This document shows positions 16,690 to 23,431 of a DNA stretch of 64,000 bases, piece after piece. The stretch's first letter is position 1. Every line of letters starts with the position of its first letter. Source of the stretch: Kluyvera ascorbata_C. GTDB lineage: Bacteria > Pseudomonadota > Gammaproteobacteria > Enterobacterales > Enterobacteriaceae. The position numbers and the translations under genes are program-made. The stretch covers positions 620,001 to 684,000 of the forward strand of contig NZ_JBIQOI010000001.1 in NCBI RefSeq assembly GCF_044197065.1, given 5' to 3'. The notes under the pieces are model-generated. The model was not told where the DNA came from. It was given only the letters and a program-made list of their open reading frames with translations, and searched no databases.

Positions 16690-17607
16690 ATGCGAAATTT
16701 AGCTATTGATTACCTTAAGGTGGGTCTGGCCTACTTAGTTCTTGTTCTGCATTCAGGAATATTTATGCATGATATCCCCGTATTGGGGTTTATGTTGATA
16801 AATGGCGTGTGCAGAATTGCTGTGCCGATATTTTTATTAATTAGTGGCTATTACTTTGTTCATATAGCAACCCCAGATAAGTTGCGGGGGTGGCTTGTTC
16901 GGTTGGTAGTGCTTTATCTGTTGTGGATGATTATTTATTCTCCATTCTGGTTCGATGAAAGGCACCTGAAGTCTCTCGTGAATCTCGCAATCGGATTCTA
17001 TGCACTATGGTATTTTCCTGGTGTAATCATTGCTGGGGTGATGCTATACCTGATGCGAGGAGTAAGGGCATCAGTTCTTCTGGCGGTAGCCTCAGCGCTA
17101 TACCTTACAGGCTTTGCAATACAGTTAGCTGGCAATACGCACGTAATGACTGGAAAACTTGATACGCTATTTAACTGGTATCCATTTTACAGAAATGCTG
17201 TTTTCTATTGCTTCCCCGTTCTTGCTCTTGGTTATGTTATGAAGCGAGATGGTTTGTGGTCAAAACTGCGAATCCGAAAATGGCATGCTGTTGCAGTTAT
17301 TGCTCTTGTTGTTGCTGAGTCATTGGCGAATTATGCTATTGTTGGTAATGAACCATTAGATCTGATGCTGGTTCTCCCACTTGCTTCAGTAGTAATATTT
17401 CTCTATGTGAAAGATCAGAACCTGCATGGTGTAGGAAATAACGCTGCCATGTTCTCAGTTGCGGTCTTCCTAATCCATCCGATGTGGTATTTGTTATACA
17501 GCGAACTAAATGTCAACATGCCAAAGATCGTATTTACATTGGTCATGACAACTATATCAGCGATGCTTTTAGTTGCAGCCAATAAAAGATTGAAATATAT
17601 CCTGTAG
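16690..17607 (+). CDS. Membrane acyltransferase (acyltransferase-3 type), prophage-encoded
   Basis: A 305-residue, highly hydrophobic protein with about ten membrane segments. The start region MRNLAIDYLKVGLAYLVLVL is followed by His21, at the position of the conserved catalytic His in acyltransferase-3 proteins. VPIFLLISGYYF is the typical second-helix motif. Phage-carried members often O-acetylate O-antigen and change serotype, so surface-glycan modification is the likely role; the substrate cannot be read here. The ribosome site is weak. The gene is AT-richer than its flagellar neighbours. A terminator follows at 17631-17658. Confidence 0.8.
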   Translation: MRNLAIDYLKVGLAYLVLVLHSGIFMHDIPVLGFMLINGVCRIAVPIFLLISGYYFVHIATPDKLRGWLVRLVVLYLLWMIIYSPFWFDERHLKSLVNLAIGFYALWYFPGVIIAGVMLYLMRGVRASVLLAVASALYLTGFAIQLAGNTHVMTGKLDTLFNWYPFYRNAVFYCFPVLALGYVMKRDGLWSKLRIRKWHAVAVIALVVAESLANYAIVGNEPLDLMLVLPLASVVIFLYVKDQNLHGVGNNAAMFSVAVFLIHPMWYLLYSELNVNMPKIVFTLVMTTISAMLLVAANKRLKYIL

Positions 17608-18166
17608 AAAATATTCACAGAATCCATATGAGCCCTGAAAAATAATCGGGGCTTTTTTGTATCTGCAATCCGGTCAGGGCTTTTGAGTGAATACGTGCTG
17701 CACGACACGTTGAAGCTCATACGCGAGAGCCCTGAGCCAGATTACAGAATCCCGCCAGCTAGGGAATCAAGGCCAATAGAGCCTAAATGCCTCACTCCCT
17801 CATTGCCCTACGCCCGGGCAATTTTTTAAAGCGCATTACCACCAAGAACCAGACCCAACCAACTCATTGCTGAATATCTGTGGCTACGGAGTTAGTGCGC
17901 TTCAAAAAAGAAAGCCCAGCGCAATGGCTGGGCTTCGTGAAGATGGGCGGCAAGAGACTGCGTCAACAGCCTCCTGCCTGATCTGCTCATGCTATTAGTC
18001 ACGAACAAACCACGTTACCGAAAAATGTATCCTGGATTTGTTCACCCAGCAATTGCATCAAATCTTAAACAGAACAAATCCCCCATTATTTGGGGTCGCA
18101 AATTTGCGCCCTGGTAGTCTCATGCCAGATCGCTTCAACAGGCCACCGCATGGTGGAGACTACGCA
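17608..18166. other. Non-coding stretch before the lysis cassette
   Basis: 559 bp with no convincing gene. It holds the acyltransferase terminator (17631-17658), an AAGCGCA/TGCGCTT inverted pair around 17829 and 17895, and a GC-rich hairpin AAGCCCAGC...GCTGGGCTT at 17912-17935 without a T-run. In lambdoid phages this place, just before the lysis genes, holds the late promoter and the Q-dependent terminator; that reading is inference. Confidence 0.5.
17631..17658 (+). terminator. Terminator after the acyltransferase gene
   Basis: Stem AGCCCTG / CGGGGCT with an A/T-rich loop and a run of six T. Confidence 0.7.
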
Positions 18167-18478
18167 ATGGCAAATGGAACGGAATTAATTCCGGCCTTGC
18201 TACTCGCGCTCATCATGACGCTGGCGGGTTCGTTGGCGAAGTATTCGTTGACGAAGCATTCGAATAAAGCGCCGGAAGACCCGGTACCTTTTCTTAGTCA
18301 TGTTGCCGTGTCGCTTTTCGCCGGAATGATGATGTGCCTTCTCGGGCTTACTAATGGCTGGTCACTCTATGTTGTAGGCATAGGCTGCGGCTGGGCTGGA
18401 TGGCAAGGTGCATCGGTAATCAAACAAATCAGGCCGCCTGGATTTAGTTCCGGGAACGGTGACGACAATGAACGATAA
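18167..18478 (+). CDS. Phage holin-like membrane protein
   Basis: A 103-residue product starting MANGTELIPALLLAL at ATG 18167, with GGTGGAG at 18152-18158 about 8 nt upstream. The open frame extends to 18038, but that part looks non-coding. Three hydrophobic segments (about 5-22, 43-62, 66-80) and a charged tail (GNGDDNER) fit a class I holin such as the LydA group. A holin would form inner-membrane lesions that time lysis. It is the first gene of the lysis cluster and overlaps the next gene by 11 bp. Confidence 0.7.
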   Translation: MANGTELIPALLLALIMTLAGSLAKYSLTKHSNKAPEDPVPFLSHVAVSLFAGMMMCLLGLTNGWSLYVVGIGCGWAGWQGASVIKQIRPPGFSSGNGDDNER

Positions 18479-18737
18479 ACTTCTCATTAAGTTGGGGCGG
18501 TACGTAATAAATGCCGTCCCGGTTCTGTATATCTGCGCCATGGTAGGTTTCTGCTATAGCGTGCAAAGCATGATCAACACCACCATCCGAGAGAATGCAT
18601 CGCTGACAAAGCGACTTGCTGCGTCAGACTTAAAGAAGTCTGAGCTACAAAGGCAGTTGGCTGTCAATCAGATTTCTCAGCAGCCTCCAGAGGTTGTCAT
18701 TATTTCCCCAAACGGTTCGAAAGTTCAGCCAATGTAA
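18468..18737 (+). CDS. Small single-pass phage protein, spanin- or antiholin-like
   Basis: An 89-residue protein from ATG 18468 (MNDKLLIKLGRY). One transmembrane segment (about 12-35) is followed by a helical, charged region with coiled-coil character (about 40-70). An N-terminal membrane anchor with a periplasmic helix is the layout of an i-spanin, but antiholins paired with LydA-type holins look similar. No clear family was recognised. It lies between the holin-like and endolysin genes. Confidence 0.55.
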   Translation: MNDKLLIKLGRYVINAVPVLYICAMVGFCYSVQSMINTTIRENASLTKRLAASDLKKSELQRQLAVNQISQQPPEVVIISPNGSKVQPM

Positions 18738-18795
18738 AACTCACGCGACCTTTCAAGCTTCCAGAGAGAAGTCGCTTTTTGATAAGGAGAGGTGA

Positions 18796-19266
18796 GTGAG
18801 CCAGATCATCCCTTTACTGAATTATGAAGAAGGCTACAAAGAGAAGCCCTATATCGATACTGAGGGCTACCCGACTGTTGCCTGCGGCATCAAAATTGGA
18901 CCCAAATCTGCGTCTATTAGCAACTACACATTTACAGTTCCTCGAGATGTTGGGGATGTCTGGCTTGAATCATTTGTGAAATCAACTATCGCAAAAATGA
19001 ATGCCAATCCATCGATCACTGCGGCTATGAAAGCATGTAACGAAGCACGCAAAGACATTCTGGTTAGCATGGCTTATCAGATGGGCGTTAATGGCCTGGC
19101 TGGATTCAAAAATACTCTCGCCATGGTTTCTGCTGGGAACTTTGCCGGCGCAGCAAATGGGATGCTTTGCAGCCAGTGGGCCAAGCAAACTCCTAACCGA
19201 GCCAACCGGCATGCAGAAGTCATGAGAAGTGGTGAGATGACAGCATATTCAGGGCTACTCAAATGA
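18796..19266 (+). CDS. Phage endolysin, T4-lysozyme type (GH24)
   Basis: A 156-residue protein. The start is GTG 18796 after a strong AAGGAGA (18784-18790). The catalytic triad pattern E-x8-D-x5-T is present as Glu12, Asp21 and Thr27, the spacing of phage T4 lysozyme and P1/P22-type endolysins. No N-terminal signal-anchor is seen, so export needs a holin. The C-terminal half keeps LVSMAYQMGVNGLAGF and the WAKQTPNRANRHAEVMRSG stretch of the family. The product should cleave peptidoglycan glycan strands. It appears intact. The stop overlaps the next start (ATGA). Confidence 0.88.
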   Translation: MSQIIPLLNYEEGYKEKPYIDTEGYPTVACGIKIGPKSASISNYTFTVPRDVGDVWLESFVKSTIAKMNANPSITAAMKACNEARKDILVSMAYQMGVNGLAGFKNTLAMVSAGNFAGAANGMLCSQWAKQTPNRANRHAEVMRSGEMTAYSGLLK

Positions 19267-19469
19267 AGCTAGTCGATGACTGGAAAAAATGCTGGAAGTG
19301 GTTCAGCGTCCATGCACTGGTTATTGCTGGGATTCTGCCTACTGTCTGGCTTGAATTGCCGCCGGATTTAAAAGCATCCATTCCCCCAGGCACAATGAGC
19401 ACCATTACGGCCGTCATAGCTGCATGTGGTGTGATTGGCCGCCTGGTAAGCCAGGAGAAAAGAAAATGA
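19263..19469 (+). CDS. Small phage membrane protein of the lysis cluster (holin-like)
   Basis: A 68-residue protein with two hydrophobic segments (about 14-32 and 44-60) and a basic tail (SQEKRK). The start overlaps the endolysin stop by four bases. Small two-helix proteins of this type are often annotated as holins or holin-associated DUF proteins in phages. The role is inferred from position and topology. Confidence 0.6.
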   Translation: MKLVDDWKKCWKWFSVHALVIAGILPTVWLELPPDLKASIPPGTMSTITAVIAACGVIGRLVSQEKRK

Positions 19470-19693
19470 CATCATTTCTTGCAATGGCATGGGAATACAT
19501 TTTCGGTGCGATTGGCATTGTCGCTACACTGTTCCTTACTTGGCAATCCGGGAAATCAAAAGGACAGACAGAGACGCAAGCAAAAGCTGATGTGAAAGAG
19601 GCTAAGGCTGCACAAGCTCAGGCCGCAGTTGATAAGCAAGTGGAAACCACAAAGGCGGTAAAAGATGTCGCACAAGCTATCTGCCAGTACTAA
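19466..19693 (+). CDS. Small single-pass phage protein with coiled coil
   Basis: A 75-residue product from ATG 19466, which overlaps the previous stop (ATGA); AGGAG lies at 19452-19456. An N-terminal transmembrane helix (about 8-25) leads to a long Ala/Lys/Gln-rich helix (KADVKEAKAAQAQAAVDKQ). The layout resembles DUF2681-like proteins or an Rz-type i-spanin. A perfect 9-bp inverted repeat follows at 19708-19744. Confidence 0.6.
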   Translation: MTSFLAMAWEYIFGAIGIVATLFLTWQSGKSKGQTETQAKADVKEAKAAQAQAAVDKQVETTKAVKDVAQAICQY

Positions 19694-19707
19694 AACAACG
19701 ATAACCA

Positions 19708-19744
19708 TTAGCCACTTCGGAGATAACACTCCTGTAGTGGCTAA
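19708..19744 (+). repeat. Inverted repeat after the lysis genes
   Basis: TTAGCCACT (19708-19716) and AGTGGCTAA (19736-19744) form a 9-bp perfect stem whose loop can pair further (CGGAG/CTCCTG). No T-run follows, so this may be an RNA processing or stability element rather than a terminator. Confidence 0.5.
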
Positions 19745-19780
19745 CTGGCGCATTATCTGTAACTAGAAGAGAGGGAAAGC

Positions 19781-19996
19781 ATGCGTTACTCACCATCTAC
19801 CAACGGCTTTTATCCTGATAACTTTAAGTATCAGGAGATACCTGATGACATTATCCAAATTGATGATGATTTATACACTGAATTGATTGAGGATCAGTCT
19901 GAAGGGAAAATAATCACGCCGAACGGCTCTGATGAACCGTACCTGTCAGACCCACCAGTTCAGGAAGTTGTTATTGATGACGCGACGAATGTTTAG
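19781..19996 (+). CDS. Tail-fibre-assembly-like N-terminal fragment
   Basis: A 71-residue acidic protein. The start MRYSPSTNGFYPDNFKY and the later SEGKIITPNGSDEPYLSDPP resemble the N-terminal domain of phage tail-fibre-assembly (Tfa-like) proteins, which are normally 130-200 residues long. It is therefore probably a truncated remnant, although it ends in a proper stop. GAGAGGGAAAG at 19770-19780 provides a ribosome site. Confidence 0.5.
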   Translation: MRYSPSTNGFYPDNFKYQEIPDDIIQIDDDLYTELIEDQSEGKIITPNGSDEPYLSDPPVQEVVIDDATNV

Positions 19997-20089
19997 TGGC
20001 GGGGATAATCAGCAGGGTGATAGGGCAAAAAATTAGCGCAAAACAACTCAGCCCCGTGAAGGCGGTGATTCGTCTTGCGCTAATGCTCT

Positions 20090-20113
20090 GTGGGGCATGG
20101 GTGGGACACATTC
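20090..20113 (+). repeat. Arm-like imperfect direct repeat, right copy
   Basis: GTGGGGCATGGGTGGGACAC plus ATTC, the counterpart of 16590-16613. Confidence 0.45.
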
Positions 20114-20228
20114 TTGGTGATAATCTTGGGTGATTTTGGTAACTGCTCGTGATGTTCGACCACAACCATCTGTTTTGTGGTGCGCTCTTGGACGATCTTA
20201 GTCGATTATGGAAAATACATGCTCATAT

Positions 20229-20243
20229 GATGGGCATGCAAGT
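20229..20243 (+). repeat. attR-like core, right 15-bp direct repeat
   Basis: Identical to 16521-16535. The following bases GTAA complete GTG TAA, so this copy probably carries the original last codons of fliE. Confidence 0.85.
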
Positions 20244-20258
20244 GTAATATTTCGTCCG

Positions 20259-20338
20259 TAGGCCGGATAAGGCGTTTACGCCGCCATCCGGCAATTTTCT
20301 CGGGCTATGTCGGATGGCGCTTCGCTTATCCGGCCTAC
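20259..20338. repeat. REP pair (BIME) upstream of yedD
   Basis: Two inverted REP units: GTAGGCCGGATAAGGCG...GCCGCCATCCGGC and TGTCGGATGGCGC...GCTTATCCGGCCTAC. They mark the chromosomal side just outside the prophage remnant. Confidence 0.9.
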
Positions 20339-20492
20339 CGCTGATTTATGTTTTTCTTCACTTTTCTCTTCCTATCCCCAGCGTTCGCGCTTTTTATCGC
20401 AGCACGCCCACTGCAATGGTCAATTACCGTGAAACGGTCATCGGTTTAACGCTATAATGTTTCTGTTTTTTTCTCCCGGAACAGGACGAATA

Positions 20493-20906
20493 ATGAAAAA
20501 ATTAGCCATTGTGGCGGCGCTGTTAACGTTGGCGGGCTGTGCGCAAATCACCGATTACTCCGCCGTTGTAAAAGCACCGGCTCCGGCGGGGCTGGCTGGA
20601 TACTGGCAGTCGGTTGGGCCGCAGCGTGCGCTGGTGAGCCCGGAGGCGATAGGCAGCCTGATTGTGACTCGTGATGGCGATACGATGGACTGCCGCCAGT
20701 GGCAGCGAGTGATTGCACTTCCGGGGAAACTGACGCTGAAAGATAACGACGTTTATAACGTGACGAATAAGCTGGACGTTTACGCGGTTGAGCGCGACGG
20801 TAACACGCTGAAATATGACGGCATGACGCTGCAACGCGTCGAACGCCCAACGGTGGAATGTGCGGCTGCGCTGGCGAAAACGCCGCTGCCGTCAGTACTG
20901 CCATAA
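20493..20906 (+). CDS. yedD: YedD, outer-membrane lipoprotein
   Basis: A 137-residue lipoprotein from ATG 20493 (MKKLAIVAALLTLAGCAQ). The lipobox LAGC is at 14-17, so Cys17 is the lipidated residue. No Asp follows the Cys, in line with outer-membrane sorting. E. coli YedD is an accessory lipoprotein reported to take part in outer-membrane stress signalling. In E. coli amyA lies between fliT and yedD; here yedD directly converges on fliT. Confidence 0.92.
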   Translation: MKKLAIVAALLTLAGCAQITDYSAVVKAPAPAGLAGYWQSVGPQRALVSPEAIGSLIVTRDGDTMDCRQWQRVIALPGKLTLKDNDVYNVTNKLDVYAVERDGNTLKYDGMTLQRVERPTVECAAALAKTPLPSVLP

Positions 20907-20909
20907 AAA

Positions 20910-20946
20910 ATATTCACTCCGGCACGCCGCGTGGCGGAGTGAATAT
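20910..20946. terminator. Bidirectional terminator between yedD and fliT
   Basis: A 12-bp perfect stem ATATTCACTCCG / CGGAGTGAATAT, preceded by six A; serves convergent genes. Confidence 0.75.
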
Positions 20947-20948
20947 CA

Positions 20949-21323
20949 TCAATGGTTAAGGTCGGCATTATCCTGGGGAACCAGCACGTGGCCCCCCTGT
21001 TTACCGTAGGTCGACATCACCGACTTTTGTATCGACGATTGCCCCACCAGTTTTGCCAGCTCATCCATGCGCGCTTGTAGCAGACGTTTTACGGTGTTTT
21101 CATTATCCAGTACCTTGCGCAGCAGGGGACGAAGCTGCTCCTGAACCGGGTCGGACGGTTCACTTAGCTGGGTTAACTGAGCAATCTTTTGCACCGCATT
21201 AACGTATTCCATTTCACTGGCAATCAGTTCGTCCCACAATCCTTCCGTGGCAAGTCGCAGCATCCTGTTGCTTTTTTCAACCAGCTGTTGATACGAGAGA
21301 TAAAGATGCGGTGCATGGCTCAT
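20949..21323 (-). CDS. fliT: FliT, FliD chaperone and anti-FlhD4C2 factor
   Basis: A 124-residue helical protein starting MSHAPHLYLSYQQLVEKSNRML, matching FliT. It keeps FliD unfolded before export and, when free, blocks FlhD4C2 to turn down class II flagellar genes. The start overlaps the fliS stop by one base (TAATG). It is the last gene of fliDST. Confidence 0.95.
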   Translation of the reverse strand: MSHAPHLYLSYQQLVEKSNRMLRLATEGLWDELIASEMEYVNAVQKIAQLTQLSEPSDPVQEQLRPLLRKVLDNENTVKRLLQARMDELAKLVGQSSIQKSVMSTYGKQGGHVLVPQDNADLNH

Positions 21324-21733
21324 TAGACGGCGTCCTGAATCAAATTAGGCGTAAGGAGAGATTCCTTCCAGGCATCGGCGATATTGCGCATGAGGTGTTC
21401 AACCTCTTCAACGGCGCCAGCGTCATTGCGCAGATTAGCCTGTAAAAGTCGTCTTACCATATAGGCGTAAAGCGCTAACAGGTTCTGCGTCAGTTCATCA
21501 TTACTCTTTTCATCCAGCCCCATTTTCAGGCCGTTTTCGATGATATTAATTGCCTTCGACAGAGAAAGACCTTTTCCCTGCAGATTGCCGTCCTGCATAA
21601 ACAGGCGGGCGCGGATAAGCGCGCTCAGCGCGCCGTCGAACAGCATGCTGACTAGCTGCTGCTGGCTGGCGCTCATCACTGCGCTTTCTACGTCAATCTG
21701 TGCGTAGGCTTTTGTTGCTTGGGCCCCGTACAT
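21323..21733 (-). CDS. fliS: FliS, flagellin export chaperone
   Basis: A 136-residue protein of normal length. The MYGAQATKAYAQIDVESAV N-terminus and the ASQQQLVSMLFDGAL segment are FliS signatures. It binds the disordered C-terminus of flagellin in the cytosol and prevents polymerisation before export. The gene lies 24 bp after fliD. Confidence 0.97.
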   Translation of the reverse strand: MYGAQATKAYAQIDVESAVMSASQQQLVSMLFDGALSALIRARLFMQDGNLQGKGLSLSKAINIIENGLKMGLDEKSNDELTQNLLALYAYMVRRLLQANLRNDAGAVEEVEHLMRNIADAWKESLLTPNLIQDAV

Positions 21734-21757
21734 GATGTTTCTCCCGATTAAGAATAA

Positions 21758-23167
21758 TTACTTGGAACTGCTGGTGGATTCAAACTGCTGTGTTAAATAG
21801 CTGCTTGTGCTGTTTAACGACGTCATTAATACGTCCAGTTGGGTAAATTGTTCTTTATAACGCGCGACTTTCTGATCGATAAGGTCGCTGGCGTTGTTGT
21901 AGTCTTTGGTCAGTTTATTCAGCGTTTTACTGACGCCATCTTTAGCAGCCTGAATGATCCCGGTGCTGGAGAGCCAGCTGGTCATGTTGGTGCCAAGTGT
22001 GGTGGTGATACCGGTTTTTTTGCCGTCACCGACGATAAGGTCGCCAACAGCAGATGAATCTTTTTTCAGTGCGGCGCTGAGTTTGTCGTCATCGACGTCC
22101 AACTGACCGGTGCTTGGATCTGAGGTGATGCCAATCTGGGCCAGCGTTTTATAAGTTGAAGAACTCAGCGTGTTGCTCAACGCGCTTTTTAACTGGGTTT
22201 GAATGGTGCGCAGCGTGGTGTCGCCAATCAGTGCACCATTGCTGGTATCCTGGCTGTCGGCTCCTGGATCAACCGCGGTGTATTTGGTCAGGCTGCTGAA
22301 GGTATCCTGCAGGGCGTTATAGGCCGTCACCCAGTCTTTGATTGCACTCTGGGCTTTGGTTGTATCCTGAGTAATCGTCAGCGTCTGGTTACCGCTTGTT
22401 ACATCGTTCAGGTTCAGCGTAATGTCTTCTAACGCATCACTGATGGTATTGCTGCTGTTCTCAATGGCAACGTTGTTTACGGTCAATTCGGCGTTTTGCG
22501 CCGTCACGCTCTCGGTCATGCCGTTGCTAGTATCACCACTGGTGCCGTTGTAGCCCATAAAGCTTTTCAGTGCGCTGTCGCCGCTGACGCTCAGCGTCAT
22601 GCCGTTATCTTTACCGGTATCGTTAGAGGTAATTGATAGACGGTAGGCTCCTCCGACATTAATGATACTGGCGCTGACGCCTGCTTTGGCATTGTTAATA
22701 GCATCGCGGATCCCTGTTAAGGAGGAGTTCGCCGCGCTGATATCAATTGTCACTGGCTTTTTATCGCCGCCCTGCTGAATGGTCAGGACGCTGTCGCTGG
22801 TGGCAATGGCCGTTTTGTTGTCTGCCTGCGTTGCTTTAGTGGTCAGCGTTTGTGCTTGGGCCAACTGAGTCACGCTGATGGTGTATTTACCTGCAATGGC
22901 GCTACCGGTGGTGGTGGCGCTAAATGCGGTGGTAGAGCTGGCTGTTGTGGTAGCAGTAAACAGGTCCGCTTTTGACAACGCCTTATTGGCGGTCTGGAAC
23001 GCTTCCAGTGAACTTTTCAGCGTGCCGTAGGCGCTAAGCTTGGCAGTGTAAGAGCTTTGTTGAGTGGTAATTGGCGTCAGCGTGGCTTTTTCCGCTGCCG
23101 TCAGGCTGTCCAGAATGTCGCTCAGCTTCAGGCCCGATCCGATTCCCAATGAAGAAATGCTTGCCAT
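21758..23167 (-). CDS. fliD: FliD, filament cap protein
   Basis: A 469-residue protein with conserved helical ends (ASISSLGIGSGLKLSDILDS at the N-terminus and TQQFESTSSSK at the C-terminus) and a Thr/Ser-rich variable middle. Five or six copies cap the filament and fold incoming flagellin. The gene is driven by a sigma-28 promoter at 23210-23236 and is divergent from fliC. Confidence 0.96.
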   Translation of the reverse strand: MASISSLGIGSGLKLSDILDSLTAAEKATLTPITTQQSSYTAKLSAYGTLKSSLEAFQTANKALSKADLFTATTTASSTTAFSATTTGSAIAGKYTISVTQLAQAQTLTTKATQADNKTAIATSDSVLTIQQGGDKKPVTIDISAANSSLTGIRDAINNAKAGVSASIINVGGAYRLSITSNDTGKDNGMTLSVSGDSALKSFMGYNGTSGDTSNGMTESVTAQNAELTVNNVAIENSSNTISDALEDITLNLNDVTSGNQTLTITQDTTKAQSAIKDWVTAYNALQDTFSSLTKYTAVDPGADSQDTSNGALIGDTTLRTIQTQLKSALSNTLSSSTYKTLAQIGITSDPSTGQLDVDDDKLSAALKKDSSAVGDLIVGDGKKTGITTTLGTNMTSWLSSTGIIQAAKDGVSKTLNKLTKDYNNASDLIDQKVARYKEQFTQLDVLMTSLNSTSSYLTQQFESTSSSK

Positions 23168-23209
23168 TTTTATTCCTTAATGTGTCGACACGTATAATGA
23201 ATGTCTGGG

Positions 23210-23236
23210 TTATCGGCCTGAATGCGTCAAAGTTTA
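23210..23236 (-). promoter_or_regulatory. Sigma-28 promoter of fliDST
   Basis: On the minus strand: -35 TAAACTTT (23236-23229), 11-bp spacer, -10 GCCGATAA (23217-23210). The -10 matches the FliA consensus exactly and the -35 differs at most at one ambiguous base. Confidence 0.88.
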
Positions 23237-23328
23237 CGCTTAATTGTTTTTTTTTAATGGCGAGAATAAGCGCAACAGAAAAGAGTATTTCGACGGCTAA
23301 AAAAATGCGGGATTGGTAAAAAAAATTC

Positions 23329-23355
23329 TAAAGGTTGTTTTACAGCAGACGATAA
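23329..23355 (+). promoter_or_regulatory. Sigma-28 promoter of fliC
   Basis: -35 TAAAGGTT (23329-23336), 11-bp spacer, -10 GACGATAA (23348-23355), each one base off the FliA consensus. The leader to the fliC ATG is about 70 nt. Confidence 0.88.
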
Positions 23356-23431
23356 CAAGTTTGACGGCGATTGAGCCGACGGGTGAAAACCCATTACGTA
23401 ATCAACGACTTGAAATATAGGATAACGAATC

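Larger units (their letters stand above)
16521..20243 (+). mobile_element. Cryptic prophage remnant integrated in the 3' end of fliE
   Basis: A 3.7-kb segment bounded by identical 15-mers GATGGGCATGCAAGT. The left one lies inside the last codons of fliE, the right one before yedD. It contains an acyltransferase gene, holin-, spanin- and endolysin-like genes and the start of a tail-fibre-assembly-like gene, all on the plus strand. No integrase, replication or head genes are seen. E. coli K-12 carries a prophage integrase remnant (intG) near fliE, so the site is plausible as a phage target. The core-site assignment is inferred from the duplication. Confidence 0.85.
19997..20492. other. Right end of the prophage remnant and yedD upstream region
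   Basis: 496 bp without a convincing gene. In order: the right arm-like repeat (20090-20113), an ACCACAA/TTGTGGT inverted pair near 20159-20181, the right core repeat (20229-20243), a REP pair (20259-20338), and a TATAAT at 20453-20458 that probably serves yedD. Confidence 0.7.

Noticed and set aside
18038..18166. Long N-terminal extension of the holin-like gene
   Set aside because: The residues are not hydrophobic or conserved-looking, and a good ribosome site favours ATG 18167.
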